Positions 43,247 to 51,154 of a stretch of 64,000 bases of DNA are shown one piece after another. Each line of letters opens with the position of its first letter. The first letter of the stretch is position 1. The notes beneath the pieces are model-generated. The model did not search any database, had not been told where the DNA came from, and worked only from the letters and a program-made list of their open reading frames with translations. The position numbers and the translations under genes were made by a program. Origin of the DNA: Flaviramulus basaltis (GTDB lineage Bacteria > Bacteroidota > Bacteroidia > Flavobacteriales > Flavobacteriaceae); assembly GCF_900114265.1 (NCBI RefSeq), contig NZ_FPKV01000005.1, positions 1-64,000 on the forward strand, read 5' to 3'.

Positions 43247-45421
43247 TTAGAATCTAACGGTAAAACCTGCATATAAACTTCTGCCAACCGATGGTATAAT
43301 TCCTGGGCCAGGATATTCATCCGCTCTTCTGGTAAAATACTGTTTGTCGGTCAGATTGTTTGCCCCAAGTTTTAATACAAAGTTCTTGATTCTATAACTT
43401 GCACTCAAATCCAAAACCGTATAGGCAGGAATGTAGCCAGCAACTGCACCATCGCTTTGTCTTGCATTTGTGGCATCGCCAAAAGCATCGCCTACGGAAT
43501 TTACCTGAAACGTTGTTGAAAATCTTTCATTATTGAAAATCAGTCCAACACGATTTATGGTTTCTGCGGCAGTTTCCACACGGTTTCCTTTAAATTCTCC
43601 ACTGGTGTATTTAGCATCAATATAGGCGAAAGAGTTAAAGATACTTAAACCGAACTCTGATTCTTGGTTTATGAACTTCAATATATTGAACTCTACATAG
43701 CTCTCAATTCCTTTATGGACACTATTGGCAACATTGGTTCTTAAAGTGTATTCTACGTTTGTGACCGGGTCATTTTTTAGTACTGTTCCAATTCTGTCGT
43801 TATAGGCCAAATAAAATGCTCCTATATCAAAATTCAAGTAATTCTTAATGGTTCCCCTATATCCCAAATCAGCATTATAACCAGAAGCATCTTTTAAATT
43901 TGGGTCAATTCTTGACGTGATGCCAAATGGTTCTAATTCTCCATAATCTATAGGACGATAGGCTTGACTGATATTTCCATAGATGTTGGTGTTTTTAGAA
44001 GTTTTGTATTCCAAGCCTACACCAGCCAATGGAATGTACCTATTGCGACTTTCGTTTGAAATTATTTTTTCGCCGTCCTCTGTTTTATAGCCTTTTGCTG
44101 TACTCTTTAAATATTCAAATCTAAATCCAGGTGTAACGCTGAATTTATCTCCGAACCTAAAAATATTTTCGACAAAGGGGGCAATATTGGTAGTTGTAAA
44201 ATCCAAATCATATCCCCAATCCCCCGTTATTGATAAATCGAAATCGCTGCCCGTTGTTCCCTGTCCGCCACCTAAACGCTTGAACCAGCCGTAACTAAAA
44301 CGAATACCTCCAGCTACGGTTGCTTTGTTGTTTCCTATATTATATTGACTTGATACCCTTAATTCCGTAGTCGAATTATTAAAATCCTGTTTGCCCACTT
44401 CACGCGGTACATATTGATTTGTTTCTGGGTCGATAGCATCAACTGCATTTGCCCCACCATCCTCGTTTCTCCAAACTATGGAACGGTTGCCGAAAAGATA
44501 GGTTGATTTTAGGCTAATGAGTATGTCTTCCGAAGGGGTGTAATTTGCAAATGCCGTGATAATGTTCCAAGGGGTCTTTAGCCAATTTCTTGACCTTGTC
44601 GATTGTTCGGGGTCCTGATTAAACTGTTCATCGGTCAAACCTCCCGGCATTTTGATTTTATTACGAAGCAATGAGTATTCAACCCCGAAATTTAATTTGT
44701 CCGAATGATTGTATTGCACCTTGCCATAACCCGAAATTTGCGATTGCTGGCTGTTTGGTCTGTAGCCCTCCATATATCGGTACTGCAAAAAGCCGTAATA
44801 GCTTATTTTTTTGTAGTTGCCACCTACAGAGTTGAAGGAATTATACAAACCGAAACTCCCCAAGGTCTGTGATGTCACAAATTCAAAGGGCTTGTTTTTT
44901 GGTGCATCTTCAAGTACATAATTGACCAACCCCCCGAATTGGGAGCCAAATTGCAATGACGCCGCCCCACGAACCAGTTCTATCCTCTTGACCGCTTCCA
45001 TCGGTGGGAGATAATAAGCTTCATTATACCCATAAACATCCGCGCTGATGTTATACCCATTTTGCCGGGTATTCATTTCAATGCTCTGCACGGGGTTCAA
45101 TCCACGCGTTGCAATCCCGTTTGCGGTAAACCCGCCAGTTTCTGTCTCCACGATGTTCAACCCTGGCACCCTTCCTAAAATTTGCCGTGTATTGTTGAGT
45201 GCCTTATTGGCATCCAGACTATCGACCAGGATAACTTCATTTTTTTTACCTGCGTATATAATGCCGTCTTTGGTTTCTGGAAGATGCCCAACACCATTGA
45301 CTGTTTTGTAACCTCTGACAATTACTTCGTTTAAACCAATTATACTGTCTTTCTTCTGTGCGATGGTCAAATGGCTTACTAATAAAATGGTTGGGATTAA
45401 AATAAGTTTTTTTAAATTCAT
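43247..45421 (-). CDS. TonB-dependent outer-membrane receptor (FecA-like)
   Basis: A 724-residue receptor: signal peptide MNLKKLILIPTILLVSHLTIAQ, a plug domain (~40-170, with LNNTRQILGRVPGLNIVE and ATRGLNPVQSIEM), then a 22-strand-type barrel ending in the usual aromatic F (GFTVRF). The plug sequence fits the FecA group of ferric-chelate receptors. There is no carboxypeptidase-like N-terminal domain as in SusC. With the FTR1 permease downstream it forms an iron-uptake unit. The promoter carries a palindromic operator just after the -7 box. Confidence 0.87.
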   Translation of the reverse strand: MNLKKLILIPTILLVSHLTIAQKKDSIIGLNEVIVRGYKTVNGVGHLPETKDGIIYAGKKNEVILVDSLDANKALNNTRQILGRVPGLNIVETETGGFTANGIATRGLNPVQSIEMNTRQNGYNISADVYGYNEAYYLPPMEAVKRIELVRGAASLQFGSQFGGLVNYVLEDAPKNKPFEFVTSQTLGSFGLYNSFNSVGGNYKKISYYGFLQYRYMEGYRPNSQQSQISGYGKVQYNHSDKLNFGVEYSLLRNKIKMPGGLTDEQFNQDPEQSTRSRNWLKTPWNIITAFANYTPSEDILISLKSTYLFGNRSIVWRNEDGGANAVDAIDPETNQYVPREVGKQDFNNSTTELRVSSQYNIGNNKATVAGGIRFSYGWFKRLGGGQGTTGSDFDLSITGDWGYDLDFTTTNIAPFVENIFRFGDKFSVTPGFRFEYLKSTAKGYKTEDGEKIISNESRNRYIPLAGVGLEYKTSKNTNIYGNISQAYRPIDYGELEPFGITSRIDPNLKDASGYNADLGYRGTIKNYLNFDIGAFYLAYNDRIGTVLKNDPVTNVEYTLRTNVANSVHKGIESYVEFNILKFINQESEFGLSIFNSFAYIDAKYTSGEFKGNRVETAAETINRVGLIFNNERFSTTFQVNSVGDAFGDATNARQSDGAVAGYIPAYTVLDLSASYRIKNFVLKLGANNLTDKQYFTRRADEYPGPGIIPSVGRSLYAGFTVRF

Positions 45422-45446
45422 TCCTTTTAATTATTTGGTTGATAAA

Positions 45447-45473
45447 TATATTTATTTAGACTAAATAAATATA
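45447..45473. promoter_or_regulatory. Perfect 27-base palindromic operator
   Basis: Arms TATATTTATTTAG and CTAAATAAATATA are exact complements around a central A. It lies a few bases after the -7 element of the receptor promoter, over the probable start of transcription, where a repressor would block it. The core TTTAGnCTAAA resembles iron/manganese regulator boxes (DtxR/MntR type), but no such regulator is in the window. Confidence 0.75.
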
Positions 45474-45477
45474 GCTG

Positions 45478-45508
45478 TAAATATATTGTAGTGATTTCAA
45501 TTTTCAAA
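45478..45508 (-). promoter_or_regulatory. Bacteroidota-type promoter of the iron-uptake operon
   Basis: On the minus strand TTTG is followed after exactly 19 bases by TATATTTA, seven of eight matches to TAnnTTTG. This is the spacing of the principal sigma factor of Bacteroidota. The operator lies immediately downstream. Confidence 0.6.
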
Positions 45509-45538
45509 ATTATTTAGAATAATTCTTAATAAATGTTT

Positions 45539-45706
45539 TTAATGCTTATGTATATTCCCCTTTAACACAAAAAAGTAAAGCAGAAATGCGGCTATTACCA
45601 TAAGGATTATCATAAGAATACCCTTGACCTTATCTCTTTTTGTGATGTCGGGATTCGATGATTTCCGATTTTTTTTGTTTCTTTTATTTCTTCTATTTTG
45701 AGACAT
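45539..45706 (-). CDS. Tiny Arg/Lys-rich single-TM protein, copy D
   Basis: A 55-residue protein (MSQNRRNKRNKKNRKSSN, then a helix ILMIILMVIAAFLLYFFVL, ending KGNIHKH). The ATG at 45706 is 10 bases behind the ATPase tail remnant at 45716-45802. The strong match of the two ends with remnant copy C (TKxDK...KGNI-KH) shows that the frame is conserved. No function is known. Confidence 0.6.
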   Translation of the reverse strand: MSQNRRNKRNKKNRKSSNPDITKRDKVKGILMIILMVIAAFLLYFFVLKGNIHKH

Positions 45707-45715
45707 TCTTTTATA

Positions 45716-45802
45716 CTATTTCCAATTCATCTTCTGCAACCTAACCGCATTCAAAATGGTTAACAAGGCCACGCCTACATCGGCAAAAACTGCTTCCCAC
45801 AT
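45716..45802 (-). pseudogene. Zn/Cd P-type ATPase last-helix remnant
   Basis: A 28-codon frame, MWEAVFADVGVALLTILNAV and so on to KMNWK, equals the final membrane helix and tail of the intact ATPase. Nothing else of the gene remains; similarity stops at 45802. It is directly followed by the tiny membrane gene (copy D), the same arrangement as at 40771-41194. Confidence 0.8.
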
Positions 45803-45867
45803 TATCGTTACACAATTTATTTTATAATATACTTTTGTTTCTTATTTCAACATCTAATCCACATTGT

Positions 45868-47046
45868 TTAAGGATAATTTTTAAGAGCAAAAGAAAAATA
45901 AATTACAATTAAAATTGTAGCGATACCTGTAACTATAAATGTAATAGATGCACCAAATTGAAACCAAATAAAACCAGCCAAACTACTTGCCAACATAGCA
46001 CAAATGCTTTGAAAACCCGTATAAAAACCGATGGCTGTCGCCACCTCATTTTTATTTGAAATTTGACTAATCCAAGCCTTTGAAATTCCTTCTGTCGCAG
46101 CTGCATAAATTCCATAAAAAAGGAACAACAATCCTATTACAAATAAACTGGAAGCCGAACTCATTCCAAAATAGACAATTGAGAAAAGGATTATACCAAT
46201 GATGTACATCTTTTTTAAACCAATTTTATCAGCAAGGATACCAACTGGAAAAGCAAATAAAGCATATATAAGGTTGTAGAAAATATAAACCCCAATTACC
46301 ATTGTGTCATTTAATCCAGCTTCTTTGGCTTTAAGTAATAGAAAGACATCAGAACTATTGAATAAAGCAAATACTAACAAACCACTAACTAATTTACGAT
46401 ACTTTATAGAACTGGTTTTCCAATAGCTTAAAAATGAAAACAACTTCACTTTTTCATTTGCACAAACTGCATTATCGGGCTTGTCTTTTAAATAGAATGA
46501 AGTTATTACAGCAATTACTCCTGGAATGAAAGCGATGTAAAAAAGAGTGATATAATTTTCAGGATAAAAGTAAAGATAAAGTAGAGCTAAAGCTGGACCC
46601 AATACTGCTCCAAAAGTATCCATTGAACGATGGAAACCAAATATTCTACCTTTATTTTCAAGAGTAGCCTCACTTGAAAGCATAGCATCTCTTGCGCCTG
46701 TTCGTATTCCTTTTCCAAAACGGTCAACGGTACGTGAAAAGAAAATCCACAAGGGATATATTGAAAATGCCATCATTGGTTTAGATATGGCACTAAAAGC
46801 ATAGCCAATCTGAACAAACGGTACTCGCTTGCCTGATAAATCAGAACGTTTTCCAAAATACCCTTTGCTTAAACCAGCAATTGCCTCCGCAAGCCCTTCA
46901 AGAATACCTATAAGTACAATTGAAAACCCAATGGTTTTTAAATAAATAGGCATTATAGGATAGAGCATTTCGCTTGCCGTATCAGTAAAAAGACTAATCA
47001 GCGACAATGTCCAGACTGTTTTTGATATATGTTTAATTTTATACAT
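45868..47046 (-). CDS. MFS transporter of the metal island
   Basis: A 392-residue inner-membrane protein with about 12 helices and MFS signatures (GYFGKRSDLSGKR between helices 2 and 3; DRFGKGIRTGARDAML near helix 4). In sequence pattern it looks like MFS_1-type exporters. It lies 8 bases downstream of the Zn/Cd ATPase, so the two are probably co-expressed. The substrate cannot be inferred beyond the metal context. Complete, with no frameshift. Confidence 0.78.
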   Translation of the reverse strand: MYKIKHISKTVWTLSLISLFTDTASEMLYPIMPIYLKTIGFSIVLIGILEGLAEAIAGLSKGYFGKRSDLSGKRVPFVQIGYAFSAISKPMMAFSIYPLWIFFSRTVDRFGKGIRTGARDAMLSSEATLENKGRIFGFHRSMDTFGAVLGPALALLYLYFYPENYITLFYIAFIPGVIAVITSFYLKDKPDNAVCANEKVKLFSFLSYWKTSSIKYRKLVSGLLVFALFNSSDVFLLLKAKEAGLNDTMVIGVYIFYNLIYALFAFPVGILADKIGLKKMYIIGIILFSIVYFGMSSASSLFVIGLLFLFYGIYAAATEGISKAWISQISNKNEVATAIGFYTGFQSICAMLASSLAGFIWFQFGASITFIVTGIATILIVIYFSFALKNYP

Positions 47047-47054
47047 TTAATATA

Positions 47055-49022
47055 TTATGAAGCCCACTGCATTCTTTGCAATCTAACAGCATTTAAAATC
47101 GCCAACAAAGCCACGCCCACATCTGCAAAAACTGCTTCCCACATAGTTGCCAAACCGCCAGCACCCAAAACTAAAACCACGGCTTTTACTCCGAACGCCA
47201 AACCAATGTTTTGCCAAACAATACGACGTGTAGAACGCCCAATTTTAATTGCTTTTGCAATTTTGCTCGGTTGGTCTGTTTGGATGATAACATCTGCGGT
47301 CTCAATGGCGACATCGCTACCTAAACCACCCATTGCAATACCTACATCACTTACTGCCAAAACTGGCGCATCGTTGATACCATCGCCAATGAACGCAACT
47401 TTGTTGTCGGTTTCGGACATTAGTTTTTCGACTTCCTTCAATTTATCTTCTGGAAGCAAACCGCCTTTTGCCCAATCTACACCCATTTCTTTTGCGACTT
47501 GTTGCGTAATGGAATCTTTATCTCCGGAAAGCATTATAATTTTGGAAATACCGGATTCACGAATTTGTTGGATGGCTTCGTGGGCATCTTCTTTTAATTC
47601 GTCTGCAATGGTGACATAACCAGCAAATGTGTTTTCAATGGAAACCATCACAATAGATTCAACAATATCGTCTGTTTCGGTAGGAACTGTGATATTATTT
47701 GAAGTCATAAGCGCTTTATTACCTACCAATACCGTTGTGCCATTTACTGTTCCTTTTAAACCTTTTCCTGCAACTTCAGTTACTTCGGTCGCCTGAAAAT
47801 CTTCGCCATCAACTTTGTATTCCATTATGGCCTTGGCAATGGGATGGGTGGATTGTTCTTCCATCGCCATTAGGTATTTCATCATTTCGGCTTCGCTCAA
47901 TGACCCATTGTTTACAACAACATTTTTGATTTTAAAAACCCCTTTGGTCACGGTTCCGGTTTTGTCCATTACAACCGTAGTTACCTTTGTCATTTCGTCC
48001 AAAAAGGAAGCTCCCTTAAATAGAATTCCATTTTTTGAAGCTGCTCCCAATCCACCGAAATAACCCAACGGAATAGAGATAACCAATGCACACGGACAGG
48101 AAATGACCAAGAAAATCAATGCTCTGTATAACCATTCACTAAAAACATAATCATCCACAAAAAAGTAGGGTATAAACGTCAATCCAATTGCAAGAAAGAC
48201 AACGATTGGTGTATAGATTCTTGCGAACTTTCTAATGAACAATTCGGTTTTTGATTTACGAGCCGTGGCATTCTGGACCATATCAAGTATTCGTGCAATG
48301 GAACTGTCCTTAAATTCCTTGGTGGTTTCGATTTCAATAACGCCATCAAGGTTGATGCTTCCTGCAAATACTTTTTCTCCTTTTGCAATGGTGTCAGGTT
48401 TGCTTTCGCCTGTTAATGCTGCGGTATTGAACGAGCCTTTTTCAGACAATAAAATACCATCCAAAGGGATTTTTTCGCCCACACGGACTTGCACTTTTTC
48501 GCCAATGGCAACGGTTTCGGGATTTACAGAAACATAATTGTTGTTCCTATAGACCAAGGCTTCATTAGGTCGTACATCCAGTAATGCCTTGATGCTTCCC
48601 TTGGCTTTTTTAACCGCAGCACTTTGGAACAATTCGCCCACGGCATAAAATAGCATCACGGCAACACCTTCAGGATATTCGCCAATGGCGAATGCCCCTA
48701 TTGTGGCAATTGACATCAATAGAAATTCGGTAAAGAAATCGCCTTTTTTAATACTTTCCCAGCCCTCTTTGATTACCGGGAAACCAACAGGAAGGTAAGC
48801 GATTGCATACCAGACGATACGTATCCAATCTTTAAAAAATGCTACGTCAAAATAATCCATCGCAATGCCAATAATCAGCATCACAAAACTGAAAATTGCT
48901 GGTAGATAGGTATTAAAATTCACTATACTTTCTAGACCGCTGTGGTTGTAGCCATCATTGCGCTTGTGATTATCGGATGAAGTTTTATTTAAATCTCTTA
49001 AATTCAGTTTCTTTTTTTTCAT
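47055..49022 (-). CDS. Zn/Cd/Pb-type P1B-2 ATPase, without N-terminal HMA domain
   Basis: About 655 residues, starting at ATG 49022 (MKKKKLNLRD); an upstream ATG at 49058 would only add 12 residues. It pumps divalent metal ions out of the cytosol. Motifs seen: CPCALVIS in the ion-binding helix, DKTGTVTKG phosphorylation site, GDGIND, and in the last helices GVKAVV plus FADVGVALL, the K and D-x-G features of Zn/Cd/Pb ATPases. The N-terminus is basic with no CxxC domain. It is the only intact copy; three tails lie elsewhere. Confidence 0.88.
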   Translation of the reverse strand: MKKKKLNLRDLNKTSSDNHKRNDGYNHSGLESIVNFNTYLPAIFSFVMLIIGIAMDYFDVAFFKDWIRIVWYAIAYLPVGFPVIKEGWESIKKGDFFTEFLLMSIATIGAFAIGEYPEGVAVMLFYAVGELFQSAAVKKAKGSIKALLDVRPNEALVYRNNNYVSVNPETVAIGEKVQVRVGEKIPLDGILLSEKGSFNTAALTGESKPDTIAKGEKVFAGSINLDGVIEIETTKEFKDSSIARILDMVQNATARKSKTELFIRKFARIYTPIVVFLAIGLTFIPYFFVDDYVFSEWLYRALIFLVISCPCALVISIPLGYFGGLGAASKNGILFKGASFLDEMTKVTTVVMDKTGTVTKGVFKIKNVVVNNGSLSEAEMMKYLMAMEEQSTHPIAKAIMEYKVDGEDFQATEVTEVAGKGLKGTVNGTTVLVGNKALMTSNNITVPTETDDIVESIVMVSIENTFAGYVTIADELKEDAHEAIQQIRESGISKIIMLSGDKDSITQQVAKEMGVDWAKGGLLPEDKLKEVEKLMSETDNKVAFIGDGINDAPVLAVSDVGIAMGGLGSDVAIETADVIIQTDQPSKIAKAIKIGRSTRRIVWQNIGLAFGVKAVVLVLGAGGLATMWEAVFADVGVALLAILNAVRLQRMQWAS

Positions 49023-49073
49023 TGTTCTACTATTATATTGTCCTTTCAAAAGCTCCAATTCTAAAATTTATTG

Positions 49074-49625
49074 TCATTCTAACTTTAATACCAATTGAGC
49101 AAATTGTACCTCTAAAGTTTTATCCAAGTCTTGTATTAATTTGTCTAATCCTGTATCTGAAACCAAAACCTGCCCTCTGGCACTTATTAAACAAGAAGTA
49201 GTTGTGCCTTGGTCAAAATGGGTAAGGGTAGTTTTAAAAACTGATTTATAGGTTTTGTCTTTGTACGTAACCGTTACCAACCAATTAAAAGTAATTGGGT
49301 CGTGCCGTTTTGTTAAAAAATCTTCAGATGGAATAGTCCCTGTAAAGCGCAGCATAAGAGGTTCTTCTTCCTCTTGTAAAATGGAATTGATTTCTGGAAT
49401 ATCCGTAGATAAGGTTTTTATGTCAAGTACACCATTAACCACTTTGGAATCATAATCAAGATATAAGGCCAATTTATGGCTTTCTGCCTTAACGGGTTTA
49501 TCATCAACCAAAGTCATCATCATAATATGACCTTCTTCAGTTGTATAAATTTTTTGAGCGTTTACTTTATAATAACTAACCAACAAGATTATTAAAATAC
49601 AATGTTTAACATTCATAATATCCAT
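49074..49625 (-). CDS. Exported protein of unknown function, before the Zn/Cd ATPase
   Basis: A 183-residue product (ATG at 49625, or 49616 for MNVKHC). The N-terminus is a signal peptide (~4-22, ending VNAQ). The mature part is beta-rich with a pattern like YceI-type or lipocalin-like exported proteins of Bacteroidota, but no motif is decisive. It lies 51 bases before the ATPase gene's start and behind the terminator of the larger metal operon. A periplasmic metal-related role is only inferred from position. Confidence 0.55.
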   Translation of the reverse strand: MDIMNVKHCILIILLVSYYKVNAQKIYTTEEGHIMMMTLVDDKPVKAESHKLALYLDYDSKVVNGVLDIKTLSTDIPEINSILQEEEEPLMLRFTGTIPSEDFLTKRHDPITFNWLVTVTYKDKTYKSVFKTTLTHFDQGTTTSCLISARGQVLVSDTGLDKLIQDLDKTLEVQFAQLVLKLE

Positions 49626-49640
49626 TTTTAATTGTAATTA

Positions 49641-49715
49641 AAAAAAAAAGCAGCTTCTACTTTTGCTTTTAATGCTATTAATCATTTTGCTTTAAAAAAG
49701 CATCATAAAAGCTGC
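49641..49715 (-). terminator. Intrinsic terminator of the large metal operon
   Basis: On the minus strand GCAGCTTTTA and TAGAAGCTGC (one G-T pair) form the outer stem, with a smaller GCTTT/AAAGC hairpin inside. The transcript ends in nine T's. It lies just after the last gene (49788-50054) of the block that starts at czcA copy 2. Confidence 0.75.
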
Positions 49716-49787
49716 CTACTATTAATTAAGTTTTTACTTAATTAATTTTAAATAAAAAATTTCACTCTTTCACATAACCAGTTACCA

Positions 49788-50054
49788 CTACTTATTATCT
49801 ATATCCTTTTCTCTTTTACCTAAATAATACATCAGCGCAATACTGGCACCTAATAATCCAAACAGAATATTCTCAAAAATTTGATTCCCATTGATATTCA
49901 AAATTTCAATGAAATTATTTATTAAATATTGCCACCAATTGATTTCGTAATTCTGGCTGCTAAACGTGAAAATTGTTATCCCCAAAGGTTGAAGGATAAA
50001 AACACCTATGGCAAACCCAATTAGTATGGTAATAAAAATATTCTTTTTATTCAT
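49788..50054 (-). CDS. Small two-helix membrane protein
   Basis: An 88-residue protein with hydrophobic helices at ~6-28 and ~62-80 and a charged tail (GKREKDIDNK). No family recognised. It is the last ORF before the operon terminator and follows a SpoIIAA-like gene by 24 bases. Its function is unknown. Confidence 0.5.
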   Translation of the reverse strand: MNKKNIFITILIGFAIGVFILQPLGITIFTFSSQNYEINWWQYLINNFIEILNINGNQIFENILFGLLGASIALMYYLGKREKDIDNK

Positions 50055-50078
50055 CGTCTGTCTTTTATGGAAGTAAGC

Positions 50079-50438
50079 TTACTGGCTCTCAATCCAACTT
50101 TTGGCATCTTCCTTTTGCTCTATATAGAAATACTTAATTTCGGCGTTCGTAAAAGGCTTCATAAATTGGGTTATCCATTCCTGCAATTTTTTATCTCCTA
50201 CCATTGCTATTTTTTCATAGTCCTTGGCGTGGGCCGTATCCATTTTGAGGTCTTCCCATAAACCAGGCAAGTCCCAACCCGTAAAGTTGTCCATCTCAAA
50301 ATACCAACGGACTTTCATTCCCTTGTCCAGTATAGCGTGGATAAGTGGATGGATTTTTTCTATATCTTCTTTACGTAGCTTACCATAGGCTTTGGATGCA
50401 ATTACATTGTCATTGGTCAATTCTATTATCTGTAACAT
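50079..50438 (-). CDS. SpoIIAA/STAS-like protein, copy 1
   Basis: About 119 residues; I chose ATG 50438 (MLQIIEL), since the other two copies begin in the same way. The SpoIIAA-like (STAS/SEC14-type) fold pattern includes IHPLIHAILDKGMKVRWYFEMDNFTGWD and KPFTNAEIKYF. Such proteins are lipid- or protein-binding, with no catalytic motif. It lies beside a Fur gene, as does copy 3 at 54883. Role unknown; local sensing or protein interaction in metal response is possible. Confidence 0.7.
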   Translation of the reverse strand: MLQIIELTNDNVIASKAYGKLRKEDIEKIHPLIHAILDKGMKVRWYFEMDNFTGWDLPGLWEDLKMDTAHAKDYEKIAMVGDKKLQEWITQFMKPFTNAEIKYFYIEQKEDAKSWIESQ

Positions 50439-50686
50439 AATCCTATTTTTCATTGTTATCCTGCTAAATCGCAGAAGCATTCTTCGATTTTTATCCGTTT
50501 TTTTTTGTTCAGAAAGAACTCCTTTGCATATTTCAAAGCTGCCATCTTAATGTCCTAATCCATTTCAACATTCCTCTTTTGGCTATCCTTAAAACAATCT
50601 TTTCCTATTTCTAAAAGATTATACATACTTTAAACAACATAAACGCAATTCAACCAAAAAGATGCGACATCCTTCGCTTTGGGTTT

Positions 50687-51118
50687 TTATTTCAGGCATT
50701 TTTCACATATTCCCTTTAATACCAGATTCACATCGTTCACTTCATAATCGTCTGGCAGGCTTTCTTCCGATATTTTATTTGGTAAACAGATTGTTTTCCT
50801 ACAATTGGTGCAATGAAAGTGCATATGTAAATCTGTACCGTATTTACCTTTGGCGTTTTCATCAGAAATCGCATATTTTGCCACTCCGACCCCATCATTA
50901 ATTTGATGAATCAGCCTTTTATCCTCAAAAATCTTGAGATTACGATAAAAGGTAGTTCTGTTTGCTGTTTTATTGGTTTCGCTCTTTTGAACAAAGGCCT
51001 TTTCCAAATCGGAAAAGGACACGGCACTTTGTTTCCTTTTTAGGAACTTGTATATCTTCGACCTCATTTTAGTAGGTCGAATCCCGTGATATGATAGTAT
51101 CTTTTCCGTTTTGGTCAT
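50687..51118 (-). CDS. Fur-family metal-responsive regulator, copy 1
   Basis: A 143-residue Fur/Zur-type repressor: winged helix (~10-80, with GIRPTKMRSKIYKFL and TTFYRNLKIFEDK) and a dimer domain with HMHFHCTNC and C-x2-C near the end (CEKCLK), forming the structural zinc site. It probably senses zinc or a related divalent metal. It lies 36 bases after a P1B-4 ATPase and before a SpoIIAA-like gene. Sequence alone cannot separate Fur from Zur. Confidence 0.85.
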   Translation of the reverse strand: MTKTEKILSYHGIRPTKMRSKIYKFLKRKQSAVSFSDLEKAFVQKSETNKTANRTTFYRNLKIFEDKRLIHQINDGVGVAKYAISDENAKGKYGTDLHMHFHCTNCRKTICLPNKISEESLPDDYEVNDVNLVLKGICEKCLK

Positions 51119-51154
51119 TTTAACCTTTTCAAAAGCAACCCTTTTTTATTAAAT

